Source: Roseovarius atlanticus (GTDB lineage Bacteria; Pseudomonadota; Alphaproteobacteria; Rhodobacterales; Rhodobacteraceae). Taken from it: a stretch of DNA of 64,000 nt. The notes beneath the pieces were generated by a model, which was not told where the DNA came from, ran no database searches, and saw nothing but the letters and a program-made list of their open reading frames with translations. The position numbers were made by a program, and so were the translations under genes. The stretch covers positions 434,001-498,000 of the forward strand of contig NZ_LAXJ01000003.1 of the NCBI RefSeq assembly GCF_001441615.1, in the 5' to 3' direction. Positions 17,860 to 27,159 of the stretch are shown here, piece by piece (the first letter of the stretch is position 1; the number at the start of each line of letters is the position of its first letter).

Positions 17860-18806
17860 GTCAAAGACCAATAGTACCGCGTCAGGTGGAAAAAGAGCGG
17901 GGCGGAGAACACGACCGAATCGAGCCGGTCGATGAAGCCGCCATGGCCCGCGATCATGTGGCCCCAGTCCTTGACGCCGCGGTCGCGCTTGATCGCCGAC
18001 ATGACCAGCCCGCCGAAGAACCCCGCGAGCGTGATCACCAATGACATCCCGGCGGCCTGAAGCGGCGTGAACGGCGTGATCCAGAACAGCGCGGTGCCAA
18101 TGAGCGTGGCCGAGGCGACACCGCCGATCAGCCCTTCCCAGGTCTTGGAGGGCGAGAGCGAGGGGGCGACCGGATGGCGGCCAAAGAGCTTGCCCCAGGT
18201 GTATTGCAGCACGTCCGACAGTTGGACCACGACGATTAGGAAGGCGATGAGCAGGACATTGCGCGCCTCGAAGCCGGGGATGTCGAGGAAGAGGAGCGCG
18301 GGCACGTGGCTGGCGCAGAAGACGCAGATCATCAGCGCCCATTGCATCTGGCTGATGCGGACGAGGAAATTGCGGCTGTCGCCTTGCAGGACGGCGATGA
18401 TCGGCAGGATCAGGAAGGCGTAGACCGGGATCAAGAGCGACCACATGCCGTACCATTCGTACCAGATGAGCCAGTATTGCAGGGGCAGGATCACGAAGAA
18501 GGCGCAGGCGATGGCCCAGTGATCGGACGCGCGGCGCGTGGTGAGCGTGACGAACTCTCGCAGCGCGGCGAAGGAGGTGAAGGCGAACAGCGCGATCACC
18601 CCGCCGCGCCCGGCGAGGAAGGCCACGGCGAGAAACGCCGTCATACCCCACCATGCGAGGATGCGGGCATTGAGGTTCTCGATCGTAGCGTTCGTGCCGT
18701 CCGGTGCGACACGCTGCTTGAGCGCGTAGCCGATGCCGCTGGCGACGATGAGGATTCCTATGATTCCCGCCAGAAGGGTGAGGAAATCGGCGTGTGTTTC
18801 GTTCAT
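17856..18806 (-). CDS. Phosphatidate cytidylyltransferase-like protein (YnbB-like CdsA paralogue)
   Basis: 316-residue polytopic membrane enzyme expected to make a CDP-lipid from CTP and phosphatidate. The CdsA signature is intact: MSAIKRDRGVKDWG then AGHGGFIDRLDS (about residues 265-295), after VVQLSDVLQYTWGK and SPSKTWEGLIGG. About eight membrane helices. The pattern WWG near the N-terminus and FFHLTRYYW at the end matches E. coli YnbB rather than the housekeeping CdsA, which in this group normally sits beside frr, uppS and dxr. Coupled to plsC upstream (ATGA) and the 122-residue protein downstream. Confidence 0.92.
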   Translation of the reverse strand: MNETHADFLTLLAGIIGILIVASGIGYALKQRVAPDGTNATIENLNARILAWWGMTAFLAVAFLAGRGGVIALFAFTSFAALREFVTLTTRRASDHWAIACAFFVILPLQYWLIWYEWYGMWSLLIPVYAFLILPIIAVLQGDSRNFLVRISQMQWALMICVFCASHVPALLFLDIPGFEARNVLLIAFLIVVVQLSDVLQYTWGKLFGRHPVAPSLSPSKTWEGLIGGVASATLIGTALFWITPFTPLQAAGMSLVITLAGFFGGLVMSAIKRDRGVKDWGHMIAGHGGFIDRLDSVVFSAPLFFHLTRYYWSLT

Positions 18807-19462
18807 GCCCTGGCCTCCTCTGCCGGTGCCTCATCGGCTGGAGCGAGCGCCAGAAGGGCGGTTTCGGCGCGCTTGAGGAAATCCTTGCGGTCCTCGCCGG
18901 GCGCGACGCGAATCGACGCACCGAAAGTGACGGTGCAAAGCAGCGGGATCGGCACCAGTTTGCCCTTGGGCATGACGTCGTTGAGGTTGTCGATCCAGAC
19001 TGGCACCAGATCGACCTCCGGACGGGCCTGCGAGATGTTGTAGAGCCCGCTTTTGAAAGGCAGCAGGGGCTTGTCCGTGGTGTTGCGCGTGCCTTCGGGG
19101 AAGATGATGAGCGAGGCGCCGGTGTCGAGCCCTTGCAGGATGAGTTCCATCGGGTCCTGGCTGCGCTCCTCGGCGTTGCGGTTGATCAGCACGGCATTGA
19201 AGACGTCGCGGCCGATGAAGGTGCGCAGCGGCGATTTGAGCCAGTAATCGGCCCCCGCTACGGGGCGCGTATGGGCGCGCAGGGCGCTGGGCAGGACCGT
19301 CCAGATCAGGATGAAATCGCCGTTGGAGGTGTGATTGGCGAAATAGACGCGCTGGGATGGAACGGGTTCGACCCCGTCCCAGATGGCGCGGACGGCGGTG
19401 ATGAGGCGCCCGAAGGTGGTGATGGCGCTGCCCGTCAGCCAGGCGAGGAAGCTGCGTGTCAA
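18803..19462 (-). CDS. 1-acylglycerol-3-phosphate acyltransferase-like (PlsC family)
   Basis: Acyltransferase of 219 residues that would acylate lysophosphatidate or a similar lysolipid. The four PlsC motifs are visible: NHTSNGDF (HX4D; His44 and Asp49), INRNAEERSQ, FPEGTR (about residue 121-126) and the VPVWIDNL region. One N-terminal hydrophobic stretch can anchor it. The start is a TTG at 19462; no strong ribosome binding site is seen, so a slightly different start is possible. It heads the operon plsC-like, cdsA-like, membrane protein, CDP-alcohol transferase. Confidence 0.92.
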   Translation of the reverse strand: MTRSFLAWLTGSAITTFGRLITAVRAIWDGVEPVPSQRVYFANHTSNGDFILIWTVLPSALRAHTRPVAGADYWLKSPLRTFIGRDVFNAVLINRNAEERSQDPMELILQGLDTGASLIIFPEGTRNTTDKPLLPFKSGLYNISQARPEVDLVPVWIDNLNDVMPKGKLVPIPLLCTVTFGASIRVAPGEDRKDFLKRAETALLALAPADEAPAEEARA

Positions 19463-19543
19463 ATGATCTGTCCCGTCTTTCGGGAAAGCCTATAGTTACC
19501 GTGGAAATTTAAAAGGCAGGAAAACCTGACTGGAAGCGAGTGG

Positions 19544-19562
19544 TCCCGGGTCAGGCCCGGGA
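19544..19562. repeat. REP-like GC-rich palindrome
   Basis: Core CCCGGGTCAGGCCCGGG, an interrupted palindrome in the gap between ispH and the plsC-like gene. The same 17-base core appears twice, in inverted orientation, at 54756-54820. This suggests a dispersed intergenic repeat of this genome rather than a one-off terminator. Confidence 0.75.
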
Positions 19563-19668
19563 CGGGCAGCGCGGGAGGTGCCGTTGCTGCATTTTGATTG
19601 AGGTGGCGCTGGCGAGACGCGAAGGGCCAACGTATTTGCGCCGGGAAAGACCGTCGTGGGCCCTGTCG

Positions 19669-20619
19669 TCAGGCCGGTTCGCGCAAGACCCGTGGCACCT
19701 TGAATTCGACATTTTCCTGCGCGGTTTCCACCTGTTCGACGGTGACGTCATAGCGGGCTCGAAAGGCGTCGATGACCTCGTTGATCAGCACCTCGGGCGC
19801 CGAGGCGCCGGCGGTGATGCCCATCGTCGTGATACCGTCGAGCGCCCGCCAGTCAATGTCGGCGGCGCGTTGCACAAGCTGTGAATAGGAACAGCCGGCG
19901 CGGGCGCCGACCTCGACCAGGCGTTTGGAGTTGGAGGAGTTGGGCGCACCCACGACCAGCATCGCCTCGGCCTTTTCGGCCATGGCCTTGACGGCCTCCT
20001 GCCGGTTGGTGGTGGCGTAGCAGATGTCTTCCTTGTGGGGGCCGGTAATGTCGGGGAACCGGGTTTGCAGCGCGGTGACGATATCGGCTGTGTCGTCGAC
20101 CGACAGGGTGGTTTGCGTGACGAACGCCAGGCGGGAAGGGTCGCGGACCTCAACCTTTGCCACATCCTCGGGGGTTTCGACCAGCAGCACGTCGCCCGGG
20201 GGAAGCTGGCCCATGGTTCCAACCGTTTCGGGGTGGCCGGCATGACCGATCATGATGATCTGAAGGCCGTTCGCAGCGTGGCGCTCGGCCTCGATATGCA
20301 CCTTTGATACCAGGGGACAGGTGGCGTCGACATAGAGCATCTCGCGCGACGCGGCCTCGGCCGGGACCGATTTGGGGACGCCGTGGGCGGAAAAGATGAC
20401 CGGGCGGTCGTCCGGGCATTCGTCAAGTTCCTCGACAAAGACGGCGCCCTTGGCGCGCAGGTCGTCGACCACGTATTTGTTATGGACGATCTCGTGCCGG
20501 ACATAGACCGGGGCACCCCATTTGCCGAGCGCCATCTCCACGATCTTGATGGCGCGGTCGACACCGGCGCAGAAACCGCGCGGCGCGGCAAGGTAGAGGG
20601 TGAGGGGCGGCTTGGTCAT
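19669..20619 (-). CDS. ispH: 4-hydroxy-3-methylbut-2-enyl diphosphate reductase
   Basis: Last enzyme of the MEP isoprenoid pathway, a [4Fe-4S] reductase making IPP and DMAPP. 316 residues. The three cluster cysteines are in [11 protein letters not shown] (Cys17), [10 protein letters not shown] and [12 protein letters not shown]; the substrate-binding His pairs are in [10 protein letters not shown] and MIGHAGHPE, with the catalytic TQTTLS. ATG 20619 is chosen because AGGAG lies five bases upstream; a GTG two codons earlier is too close to that site. It is monocistronic. Confidence 0.98.
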   Translation of the reverse strand: MTKPPLTLYLAAPRGFCAGVDRAIKIVEMALGKWGAPVYVRHEIVHNKYVVDDLRAKGAVFVEELDECPDDRPVIFSAHGVPKSVPAEAASREMLYVDATCPLVSKVHIEAERHAANGLQIIMIGHAGHPETVGTMGQLPPGDVLLVETPEDVAKVEVRDPSRLAFVTQTTLSVDDTADIVTALQTRFPDITGPHKEDICYATTNRQEAVKAMAEKAEAMLVVGAPNSSNSKRLVEVGARAGCSYSQLVQRAADIDWRALDGITTMGITAGASAPEVLINEVIDAFRARYDVTVEQVETAQENVEFKVPRVLREPA

Positions 20620-20758
20620 GGACACTCCTGTTCGCCCCCCAGACCTAAGGGCTGTAAGGTGCGGCGTCCAGAGGGAGCGGGATATCGGTCACTACGCCGT
20701 GACGGCGCGGGGCGTCGGCGTGATGCGCGCCCCGGGCCGGTGTGGGCCTTGCAAAGCG

Positions 20759-21322
20759 TCAGGCCGATGCTTGCTGGCGCTCCTGCGCATCTTCGCGGGG
20801 GGGGCGACCGATGACTTCCTTGAGATCCTCAAGCTCGATGAAATTATCGGCCTGACGACGCAGGTCGTCCGAGATCATCGGCGGCTGGCTGCGAATGGTC
20901 GAGACGACCGAGACGCGCACGCCCTGACGCTGAAGGCTTTCCACAAGCGGGCGGAAATCGCCGTCGCCGGAAAACAGGACGATATGGTCGATCCGGGGCG
21001 CGAGTTCCATCGCGTCCACGGTCAGTTCGATATCCATATTGCCCTTCACCTTACGGCGACCCTGACTGTCGGTATATTCCTTTGCCGGCTTGGTCACCAT
21101 GGTGAAGCCGTTGTAATTGAGCCAGTCGACCAGCGGGCGGATCGGCGAATAGTCATCGTTTTCCAAAAGTGCCGTGTAGTAGAACGCGCGAAGAAGCTTG
21201 CCGCGACGCATGAATTCCGTCCTTAGCAGCTTGTAGTCGATATCGAAGCCCAGCGCCTTGGCCGCAGCGTAAAGGTTCGAGCCATCAATGAACAGCGCGA
21301 GCCGTTCGTCCTTGTAAAACAT
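20759..21322 (-). CDS. NYN domain protein, LabA/DUF88-like
   Basis: 187-residue PIN-like (NYN) domain protein, a putative metal-dependent ribonuclease or RNA-processing factor. Acidic residues that would bind Mg are in ALFIDGSNLY (Asp near residue 13), DIELTVDAMEL and LFSGDGDFRPLVE, the typical LabA pattern. The C-terminal tail is charged and probably disordered (RPPREDAQERQQ). ATG 21322 has GGAAGGA upstream. It is divergent from folK. LabA relatives affect circadian output in cyanobacteria; no such role is implied here. Confidence 0.9.
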   Translation of the reverse strand: MFYKDERLALFIDGSNLYAAAKALGFDIDYKLLRTEFMRRGKLLRAFYYTALLENDDYSPIRPLVDWLNYNGFTMVTKPAKEYTDSQGRRKVKGNMDIELTVDAMELAPRIDHIVLFSGDGDFRPLVESLQRQGVRVSVVSTIRSQPPMISDDLRRQADNFIELEDLKEVIGRPPREDAQERQQASA

Positions 21323-21481
21323 CAAAATGTCCTTCCGAATGTGATTGCCCTGCCGCGACGATGTACTAGACGGTGTACCGGAGTGAGTGGATTGGGAACC
21401 CGGCAGAGCTAAGCGCTGTACTTAAAAGTTTAGTCGGACCTTCGCAAGACGGTTGCACATGCACAAGGATAAAGCCGGGGA

Positions 21482-22048
21482 ATGTCTGAGCAACTCTACC
21501 TGATCGCATTGGGCGGGAATCTGCCGTCTGACGCGGGGGCGCCGGAGGCGACATTGCGGGCGGCGCTGTCGCAGTTTCCGGACATGGGCGCGAGCGTTTG
21601 CGCGGCCAGCCGGATGTATCGTACCCCGTGCTTTCCCGCGGGGGCCGGTCCGGATTACGTCAATGCGGCGGCAGCGCTATCCTTTGACGGCAAGCCAGCC
21701 GATTTATTGCAACTTTTACACGAGCTTGAGGGCCGCTTTGGTCGCACGCGCGTGCAGCGCTGGGGGCAAAGGACGCTGGATCTTGATCTGCTGGCGGCAG
21801 GGGACCTGATCCTGCCGGATGAGGCGACATATGCCGCCTGGCACGGTCTGCCGCTGGAGCGACAAATGCGGGATGCCCCGGATCGGCTGATCCTGCCGCA
21901 TCCGCGATTGCACGAGCGCGCCTTCGTGCTTGTGCCATTGAATGACGTTGCGTCAGGCTGGGTCCATCCGGTGACAGGGCAATCGGTCGCCACCATGCTG
22001 TCCGCGCTGCCGAAGGACGCAGTTGCCGAGGTGGTGCCGCTGGACTGA
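21482..22048 (+). CDS. folK: 2-amino-4-hydroxy-6-hydroxymethyldihydropteridine pyrophosphokinase
   Basis: HPPK, which transfers pyrophosphate from ATP to the pterin in folate synthesis; 188 residues. Seen: N-terminal LIALGGNLPSD, SRMYRTPCFPAGAGPDYVNAA, the loop RVQRWGQRTLDLDLL with the Mg-binding DLD, and LPHPRLHERAFVLVPL with the catalytic His and Arg. ATG 21482 directly follows a GGGGA. It opens the rightward housekeeping run that continues with rpoZ and rsh. Confidence 0.96.
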   Translation: MSEQLYLIALGGNLPSDAGAPEATLRAALSQFPDMGASVCAASRMYRTPCFPAGAGPDYVNAAAALSFDGKPADLLQLLHELEGRFGRTRVQRWGQRTLDLDLLAAGDLILPDEATYAAWHGLPLERQMRDAPDRLILPHPRLHERAFVLVPLNDVASGWVHPVTGQSVATMLSALPKDAVAEVVPLD

Positions 22049-22123
22049 TTCTCTGCTTGTAAACCCGTGTCGGAGGCTTTAAATGAAAGGCTTCTTGAGA
22101 GATTTGCCCTATCCGGAGGCCCC

Positions 22124-22477
22124 ATGGCGCGCGTAACCACTGAAGACTGCGTTGACAAAGTTCCGAACCGCTTCGACCTGGTGATGCTGGCCGCACACCG
22201 TGCGCGCGAAATTTCTTCGGGCTCGCCGATCACCGTGGACCGCGACAATGACAAGAACCCGGTCGTGGCGCTGCGCGAGATCGCCGAGGAGACGCAAGGC
22301 GCGGACGATCTGCGCGAACGCCTGATCGAATCGAACCAGAGCCAGATCGAGGTCGACGAGCCGGAAGACGATTCCATGGCGCTGCTGATGGGCGAGGAAG
22401 CCGAGAAGCCGGCCGACGACGATATGTCCGAAGAAAAGCTGTTGCGTGCGCTGATGGAGGCGCAGGGCCAAGGGTGA
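22124..22477 (+). CDS. rpoZ: RNA polymerase omega subunit
   Basis: Small subunit that helps assemble beta-prime; 117 residues, typical of alphaproteobacteria, with the acidic C-terminal extension. Seen: [30 protein letters not shown] and [11 protein letters not shown], then a Glu/Asp-rich tail. ATG 22124 is preceded by CCGGAGGCCCC. It is directly upstream of rsh, the usual arrangement, which fits the known role of omega in the response to ppGpp. Confidence 0.98.
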   Translation: MARVTTEDCVDKVPNRFDLVMLAAHRAREISSGSPITVDRDNDKNPVVALREIAEETQGADDLRERLIESNQSQIEVDEPEDDSMALLMGEEAEKPADDDMSEEKLLRALMEAQGQG

Positions 22478-22515
22478 TCCAAGGCCCCGGCGGCGGATGA
22501 CGGAAAGCGGACCGG

Positions 22516-24660
22516 ATGATTGGTGCAGATACGCTTGTCGATCTTGTCCGCGCCTACAACCCCAAGAGTGATGCATCTCTGATCCGGGCGGCCTATGCCT
22601 TTGGTCAGGAGATGCACGAGGGCCAGACGCGGCATTCCGGCGAGCCCTATTTCAGCCATCCGGTGGCGGTGGCCGCCATCCTGACCGAGCAAAGGCTGGA
22701 TGACGCGACCATCATCACCGCGCTGTTGCACGACACGATCGAGGATACGCGGGCGTCCTATAACGCCGTGGCAGAGAGGTTCGGGGGCGAGGTCGCCGAC
22801 CTTGTGGATGGCGTCACCAAGCTGACCAACCTGCAACTGTCGAGCACCGAGACGCAGCAGGCCGAGAATTTCCGCAAGCTGTTCATGGCGATGTCGAAGG
22901 ACATGCGCGTGATTCTGGTCAAGCTGGCCGACCGGCTGCACAACATGCGCACGATCCGCGCGATGCGGCCCGAAAAGCAGCTGAAGAAAGCGCGCGAGAC
23001 GATGGATATCTTCGCGCCGCTGGCAGGCCGAATGGGGATGCAATGGATGCGCGAGGAGCTGGAGGATCTGGCGTTTCGTGTGATCAACCCCGAGGCGCGG
23101 GCGTCGATCATGCGGCGGTTCATCACCTTGCAGCGCGAGGCCGGCGACGTGATCGAGCGGATCACGGGCGACATGCGCACCGAGTTGCAGGAGGCCGGGA
23201 TCAAGGCCGAGATCCTGGGGCGGGCCAAGAAGCCCTATTCGATATGGCGCAAAATGCAGGAAAAGGAGATGGGCTTTTCCCGGCTGAGTGACATTTACGG
23301 GTTTCGCATCATCACCGCGTCCGAGGATGATTGTTACCGCACGCTGGGCGTGATCCACCGGCGGTGGCGCGCGGTGCCGGGGCGGTTCAAGGATTACATC
23401 AGCCAGCCCAAGTCGAACGGGTACCGGTCGATCCACACCACGGTGTCGGGGCGTGACGGCAAGCTGGTGGAAGTGCAGTTGCGCACCCGCCAGATGCACG
23501 AGGTGGCCGAAACAGGTGTTGCGGCGCACTGGTCGTACCGCGACGGCGTGCCGGCGGAGAACCCGTTTGCCGTGGACCCGGCCAAGTGGATTTCCAGCCT
23601 GACCGAGCAGTTCGATAGCGAGGAGGACCACGACGAGTTCCTCGAGGCCGTCAAGCTGGAGATGTATGCCGACCAGGTGTTCTGTTTCACGCCGAAGGGC
23701 GACGTGGTGAAGCTGCCGCGCGGGGCGACGCCGATCGATTTTGCTTATGCCATCCACACGCGAATCGGCAATGGCTGTGTCGGCGCCAAGGTGGACGGGA
23801 TGCGCGTGCCGCTGTGGACGCGGATCAAGAACGGCCAGTCGGTCGAGGTGATCACCGCCGACGGGCAGACGCCGCAGGCGACCTGGCTGGACATCGCCAC
23901 CACGGGCAAGGCGCGGGCGGCGATTCGCCGGGCGCTGCGCGAGGTCGACCGGGACCGCTATATCCGGCTGGGCCGGGAACTGGCCCGCGCGGCGTTCGAG
24001 CATGTGGGCAAGAAACCCACGGACAAGGCACTGGAACGCGCGGCCAAGACCTTGCGTCTGAAAGGGCGCGACGAGGTGCTGGCGCGGCTGGGCAGTGCCG
24101 AGCTGACCACCAGCCGGGTTCTGAACGCGGTCTACCCGGACCTTGCGCCGGACACCGGCAACGAGGTGGGGCTGGACCGTGCCGTTGTCGGGCTTGAGCC
24201 GGACCAGCGGTTTGACCGTGCCCCCTGCTGCCAGCCGCTGCCGGGGGAGCGGATCGTGGGGATCACCTATCGCGGCAAGGGCGTGGTGGTGCACACGATC
24301 GACTGCGAGAACCTGCAACGCTACGAGGAACAACCCGAACGCTGGATGGACCTGCAATGGCATGGCGGCACGCACGCCGCCGTCTACGAGGCGACGCTGG
24401 ATGTGACGATTGGCAACGATGCCGGAGTGCTGGGACGTATTTGCACGTTGATCGGAGAGCAGAAGGCCAATATCTCGGACCTGACATTCGTGGATCGCAA
24501 ACCGGATTTCTTTCGGCTGCTGGTAGACATCGAATTGCGCGACGTGGAACATCTGCACGGCGTCATTTCGGTTCTGGATGCGGAAAGCGACGTGGCCACG
24601 GTGGAACGGTTCCGCGACCCCGGCAGATTGGCCGTCAGCAGCGGAACAGAACAGAGCTGA
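22516..24660 (+). CDS. rsh: Bifunctional (p)ppGpp synthetase/hydrolase (Rsh, RelA/SpoT family)
   Basis: Makes and degrades the stringent-response alarmone; 714 residues. Domain order: HD hydrolase (about 25-180) with GEPYFSHPVAV and LLHDTIEDT and KLADRLHNMRT, all metal-binding His/Asp present; synthetase (about 240-350) with FSRLSDIYGFRII, KDYISQPKSNGYRSIHTTV and EVQLRT; TGS domain (about 390-450, VFCFTPKGDVVKLPRGATPIDFAY split over the motif); and a C-terminal ACT domain (about 635-705). Both active sites look intact, so it should be bifunctional, as expected for the single long Rsh of this order. Downstream of rpoZ by 38 bases. Confidence 0.97.
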   Translation: MIGADTLVDLVRAYNPKSDASLIRAAYAFGQEMHEGQTRHSGEPYFSHPVAVAAILTEQRLDDATIITALLHDTIEDTRASYNAVAERFGGEVADLVDGVTKLTNLQLSSTETQQAENFRKLFMAMSKDMRVILVKLADRLHNMRTIRAMRPEKQLKKARETMDIFAPLAGRMGMQWMREELEDLAFRVINPEARASIMRRFITLQREAGDVIERITGDMRTELQEAGIKAEILGRAKKPYSIWRKMQEKEMGFSRLSDIYGFRIITASEDDCYRTLGVIHRRWRAVPGRFKDYISQPKSNGYRSIHTTVSGRDGKLVEVQLRTRQMHEVAETGVAAHWSYRDGVPAENPFAVDPAKWISSLTEQFDSEEDHDEFLEAVKLEMYADQVFCFTPKGDVVKLPRGATPIDFAYAIHTRIGNGCVGAKVDGMRVPLWTRIKNGQSVEVITADGQTPQATWLDIATTGKARAAIRRALREVDRDRYIRLGRELARAAFEHVGKKPTDKALERAAKTLRLKGRDEVLARLGSAELTTSRVLNAVYPDLAPDTGNEVGLDRAVVGLEPDQRFDRAPCCQPLPGERIVGITYRGKGVVVHTIDCENLQRYEEQPERWMDLQWHGGTHAAVYEATLDVTIGNDAGVLGRICTLIGEQKANISDLTFVDRKPDFFRLLVDIELRDVEHLHGVISVLDAESDVATVERFRDPGRLAVSSGTEQS

Positions 24661-24679
24661 CCCAGAGGAGCCGCGCCCC

Positions 24680-25393
24680 GTGGTTTTCAAACGCCGTGAC
24701 AGACTGCCTTGGTGGAAGGCCACGTTACGGTTTCTTTGGCCAAGATCGGGGTGGACGCGGGCCTTTCATTACGTGAAGCATCGCGTCAGGCGCCTGCCCG
24801 ACCCGCCGCACCGGATCGCGCGGGGCATCTTCGCCGGGGTGTTCGTCAGCTTTTCGCCTTTCTTCGGGTTGCACTTTATCCTGGCCGCCGTCCTGGCGTG
24901 GATTCTGCGCGGCAACATCGTGGCGTCTTTGCTGTCGACGTTTTTCGGCAATCCGCTGACGTTCGTCTTCATCGGGGCGTCGTCCTTGCAGACCGGGTAT
25001 TACCTGCTGGGTCTGCGCAACAATCCCGAGTTGGAGGCACACGGCTCGCTTGGCAGCAAGTTCGTGGATGCGGGGCGGGATCTGAAGGATAACCTATGGG
25101 CGATTTTCAACGACCAGAGCGCGGACTGGAGCCGGCTGACGGTTTTTTATGACGAGGTTTTCTTTCCTTACATGATCGGGGGGCTGATCCCCGGCACGAT
25201 CGCGGGATTGACCTGTTACTATGTCAGCCTGCCGCTGATCCAGGCCTATCAGAACCGCCGGCGCGGGATGCTCAAGGCCAAGCTGGCGGCGATCCGCGAA
25301 AAGGCCGCCGAGAAAGCCGCCGAGAAGGCCGCGGCGAAAGAGGCGCGGGCCGGAGGCAAGGACAAGGCTGACGCCGAGGTCGAGAAGCACTAG
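24680..25393 (+). CDS. DUF2062 membrane protein, 237 aa
   Basis: Inner-membrane protein of the DUF2062 family, common after rsh in this group. It starts at a GTG (24680) with GAGGAG upstream, giving [12 protein letters not shown]. Seen: [25 protein letters not shown], the family's hallmark helix, then [12 protein letters not shown] and a second helical pair [12 protein letters not shown]. The C-terminal 35 residues are a Lys/Ala/Glu repeat ([17 protein letters not shown]) that would form a charged helix. Function unknown; proposed roles in the envelope are unproven. Confidence 0.88.
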   Translation: MVFKRRDRLPWWKATLRFLWPRSGWTRAFHYVKHRVRRLPDPPHRIARGIFAGVFVSFSPFFGLHFILAAVLAWILRGNIVASLLSTFFGNPLTFVFIGASSLQTGYYLLGLRNNPELEAHGSLGSKFVDAGRDLKDNLWAIFNDQSADWSRLTVFYDEVFFPYMIGGLIPGTIAGLTCYYVSLPLIQAYQNRRRGMLKAKLAAIREKAAEKAAEKAAAKEARAGGKDKADAEVEKH

Positions 25394-25431
25394 GGTCTGA
25401 CACGAGTCGTGCAATCAAAGCTGGAGGGGTC

Positions 25432-26202
25432 ATGAGCGACACCGGAAAACTGCGCCTTGGCGTGAACATCGACCACGTGGCGACCGTGCGGAATGCACGC
25501 GGCGGTGCCTATCCCGACCCGGTGCGTGCCGCGAAACTGGCTGAGGAGGCGGGGGCGGACGGGATTACCGCGCACCTGCGCGAGGACCGCCGGCATATCT
25601 CGGACGCGGATATCGACGGGCTGATGGCGGCGTTGAAGGGGCCACTGAATTTCGAGATGGCCGCGACCGAAGAGATGCAGAAGATCGCCCTGTGCCACAA
25701 GCCGCACGCGGTTTGCCTGGTTCCGGAGAAGCGCGAGGAACGCACCACCGAAGGCGGGCTTGAAGTGGCGCGCGAGGAAAACCGGTTGGCGCATTTCATA
25801 GCGCCCTTGCGCGAGGCGGGCTGCCGGGTGTCGATTTTCATCGCCGCCGACAAGCGCCAGATCGAGGCCGCCCACAGGATCGGCGCCGAGGTGATCGAGC
25901 TGCACACCGGCGCCTATTGCGATGCCCATGCCGAGGGGAACTTCGAGGAACGCGACAGGGAACTGGCCGCGCTGCGCGAGATGTCTGGCTTTGCCCATTC
26001 GCTGGGGTTGGAAGTCCATGCCGGTCACGGGCTGACCTATGATACCGTCAAGCCCATCGCCGCGTTTCCCGAGGTCAAGGAACTGAACATCGGGCATTTC
26101 CTGATCGGTGAGTCGATCTTTCGCGGGCTCGGGCCGGCGATTGGTGAAATGCGGCGGCTTATGGAGGAGGCGCGGGGCGACACGCTGCGCTCGGCGGGAT
26201 GA
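25432..26202 (+). CDS. pdxJ: Pyridoxine 5'-phosphate synthase
   Basis: Condenses 1-deoxyxylulose 5-phosphate with 3-amino-2-oxopropyl phosphate in vitamin B6 synthesis; TIM barrel of 256 residues. Seen: [18 protein letters not shown] with the catalytic His, [41 protein letters not shown] and [11 protein letters not shown], then [14 protein letters not shown] with the phosphate loop. It lies between DUF2062 and a small membrane gene, upstream of acpS; the pdxJ-acpS link is common in proteobacteria. Confidence 0.98.
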   Translation: MSDTGKLRLGVNIDHVATVRNARGGAYPDPVRAAKLAEEAGADGITAHLREDRRHISDADIDGLMAALKGPLNFEMAATEEMQKIALCHKPHAVCLVPEKREERTTEGGLEVAREENRLAHFIAPLREAGCRVSIFIAADKRQIEAAHRIGAEVIELHTGAYCDAHAEGNFEERDRELAALREMSGFAHSLGLEVHAGHGLTYDTVKPIAAFPEVKELNIGHFLIGESIFRGLGPAIGEMRRLMEEARGDTLRSAG

Positions 26203-26642
26203 TCTGGCTGCGCTACAGCGCCGTTTTTTTGGCCGTGGCAATCGGCGTGGCACAGGTTGTGCGGCTGTTGGGAATCACCAAGGATGAGATGCTGGGATCG
26301 GCGGCGCAGATCATGGTGCCGGCGATGATCGCCGCGCTGATCGAAGGGCAGCAACATGTGCGCCGTCACGCCGACCTGCCCGGGTCGAGCCGGGCATGGC
26401 GCTTTGGCTTCATCGGGATGGGGGTGGCGACGGTGTTGAACGTGGCGCTGTCCTATGCCGGGCCGCAGGTGGCGCCGGAATTTGCCAAGCTGGCCATCGC
26501 CGCGCCGGGATCTCAGCAATTCGTGACGCTGCTGCTGATGTATGCGGGCGGCTACCTGTTGGCCAACCGGTTCTTCTACGGGATCGGTGCGGGCAACACG
26601 CTGAGCCGCGACAAGGCCCGCGAGGAACGGGGAGGCAAGTGA
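26199..26642 (+). CDS. ABZJ_00895-type small membrane protein, 147 aa
   Basis: Membrane protein with four predicted helices ([56 protein letters not shown] and [21 protein letters not shown]). The layout, with an EGQxHVRR polar loop after helix 2, reminds me of the ABZJ_00895 family of unknown function; this is a tentative assignment. Its ATG overlaps the pdxJ stop (ATGA), so it is coupled to pdxJ expression. Confidence 0.75.
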   Translation: MIWLRYSAVFLAVAIGVAQVVRLLGITKDEMLGSAAQIMVPAMIAALIEGQQHVRRHADLPGSSRAWRFGFIGMGVATVLNVALSYAGPQVAPEFAKLAIAAPGSQQFVTLLLMYAGGYLLANRFFYGIGAGNTLSRDKAREERGGK

Positions 26643-26712
26643 TGGGCGCGAGTGATGCGCGGGGGCGGCGGTGGGTTTTCACCCACCCTACGCGGTATGC
26701 GGGGCCGGAGCC

Positions 26713-27159
26713 ATGAGGAAGACATTGGCTGCACTGGCGGTTGGCCTTGTCGCGTTGGGCGGCAAGGGGCACGCGCAAGACGTCGGTCCTTGCGACTGGC
26801 GCAGCGGTGCCGAAGGGCTGATCGAACCCTGGGAGGATTACACGCGAACGTTCTCGGACGGGAAGGTGCGGATCGCGCTCTTGGACCGGATTGAGCCGGG
26901 CGCGTCGCCTTTGCATATCCTGATCCTGTCACCGCCCTATGACGAACTGGGCGCACGGCAGTGCCGGATTCTGAGCGTCGAGGGCACGCGCGGGTTCGCG
27001 GACGTCGATTTCGGTTCGCTGGAGGCGGACTATGATCCTTCAATCGGGCTGATCTTCGAGCTTGCGGTGCGGGTTATGGGGCCTGTCGAGGCCGAGGGCC
27101 GCGCGCTTCGCTTTACCCTGAACCAGGCCAGCGGTGCGATCGAGGCCAGCCTTCGGTGA
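26713..27159 (+). CDS. Secreted hypothetical protein, 148 aa
   Basis: Begins with a clear Sec signal peptide (MRKTLAALAVGLVALGGKGHAQ, cleavage after the Ala-Gln region, here described as residues 1-22). The mature domain has DVGPCDWRSGAEGLIEPW, a beta-rich middle with LHILILSPPYDELGARQCRI and a C-terminal RFTLNQASGAI; two cysteines may form a disulfide. No family recognised. The stop overlaps the GTG of the hydrolase fusion, so the periplasmic protein and the membrane hydrolase are probably made together. Confidence 0.7.
   Translation: MRKTLAALAVGLVALGGKGHAQDVGPCDWRSGAEGLIEPWEDYTRTFSDGKVRIALLDRIEPGASPLHILILSPPYDELGARQCRILSVEGTRGFADVDFGSLEADYDPSIGLIFELAVRVMGPVEAEGRALRFTLNQASGAIEASLR

Noticed and set aside
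21655..24723. A leftward open frame of about 1000 codons across folK, rpoZ and rsh
   Set aside because: It is antisense to three well-supported genes; long antisense frames are common at this GC content and the translation has no domain.
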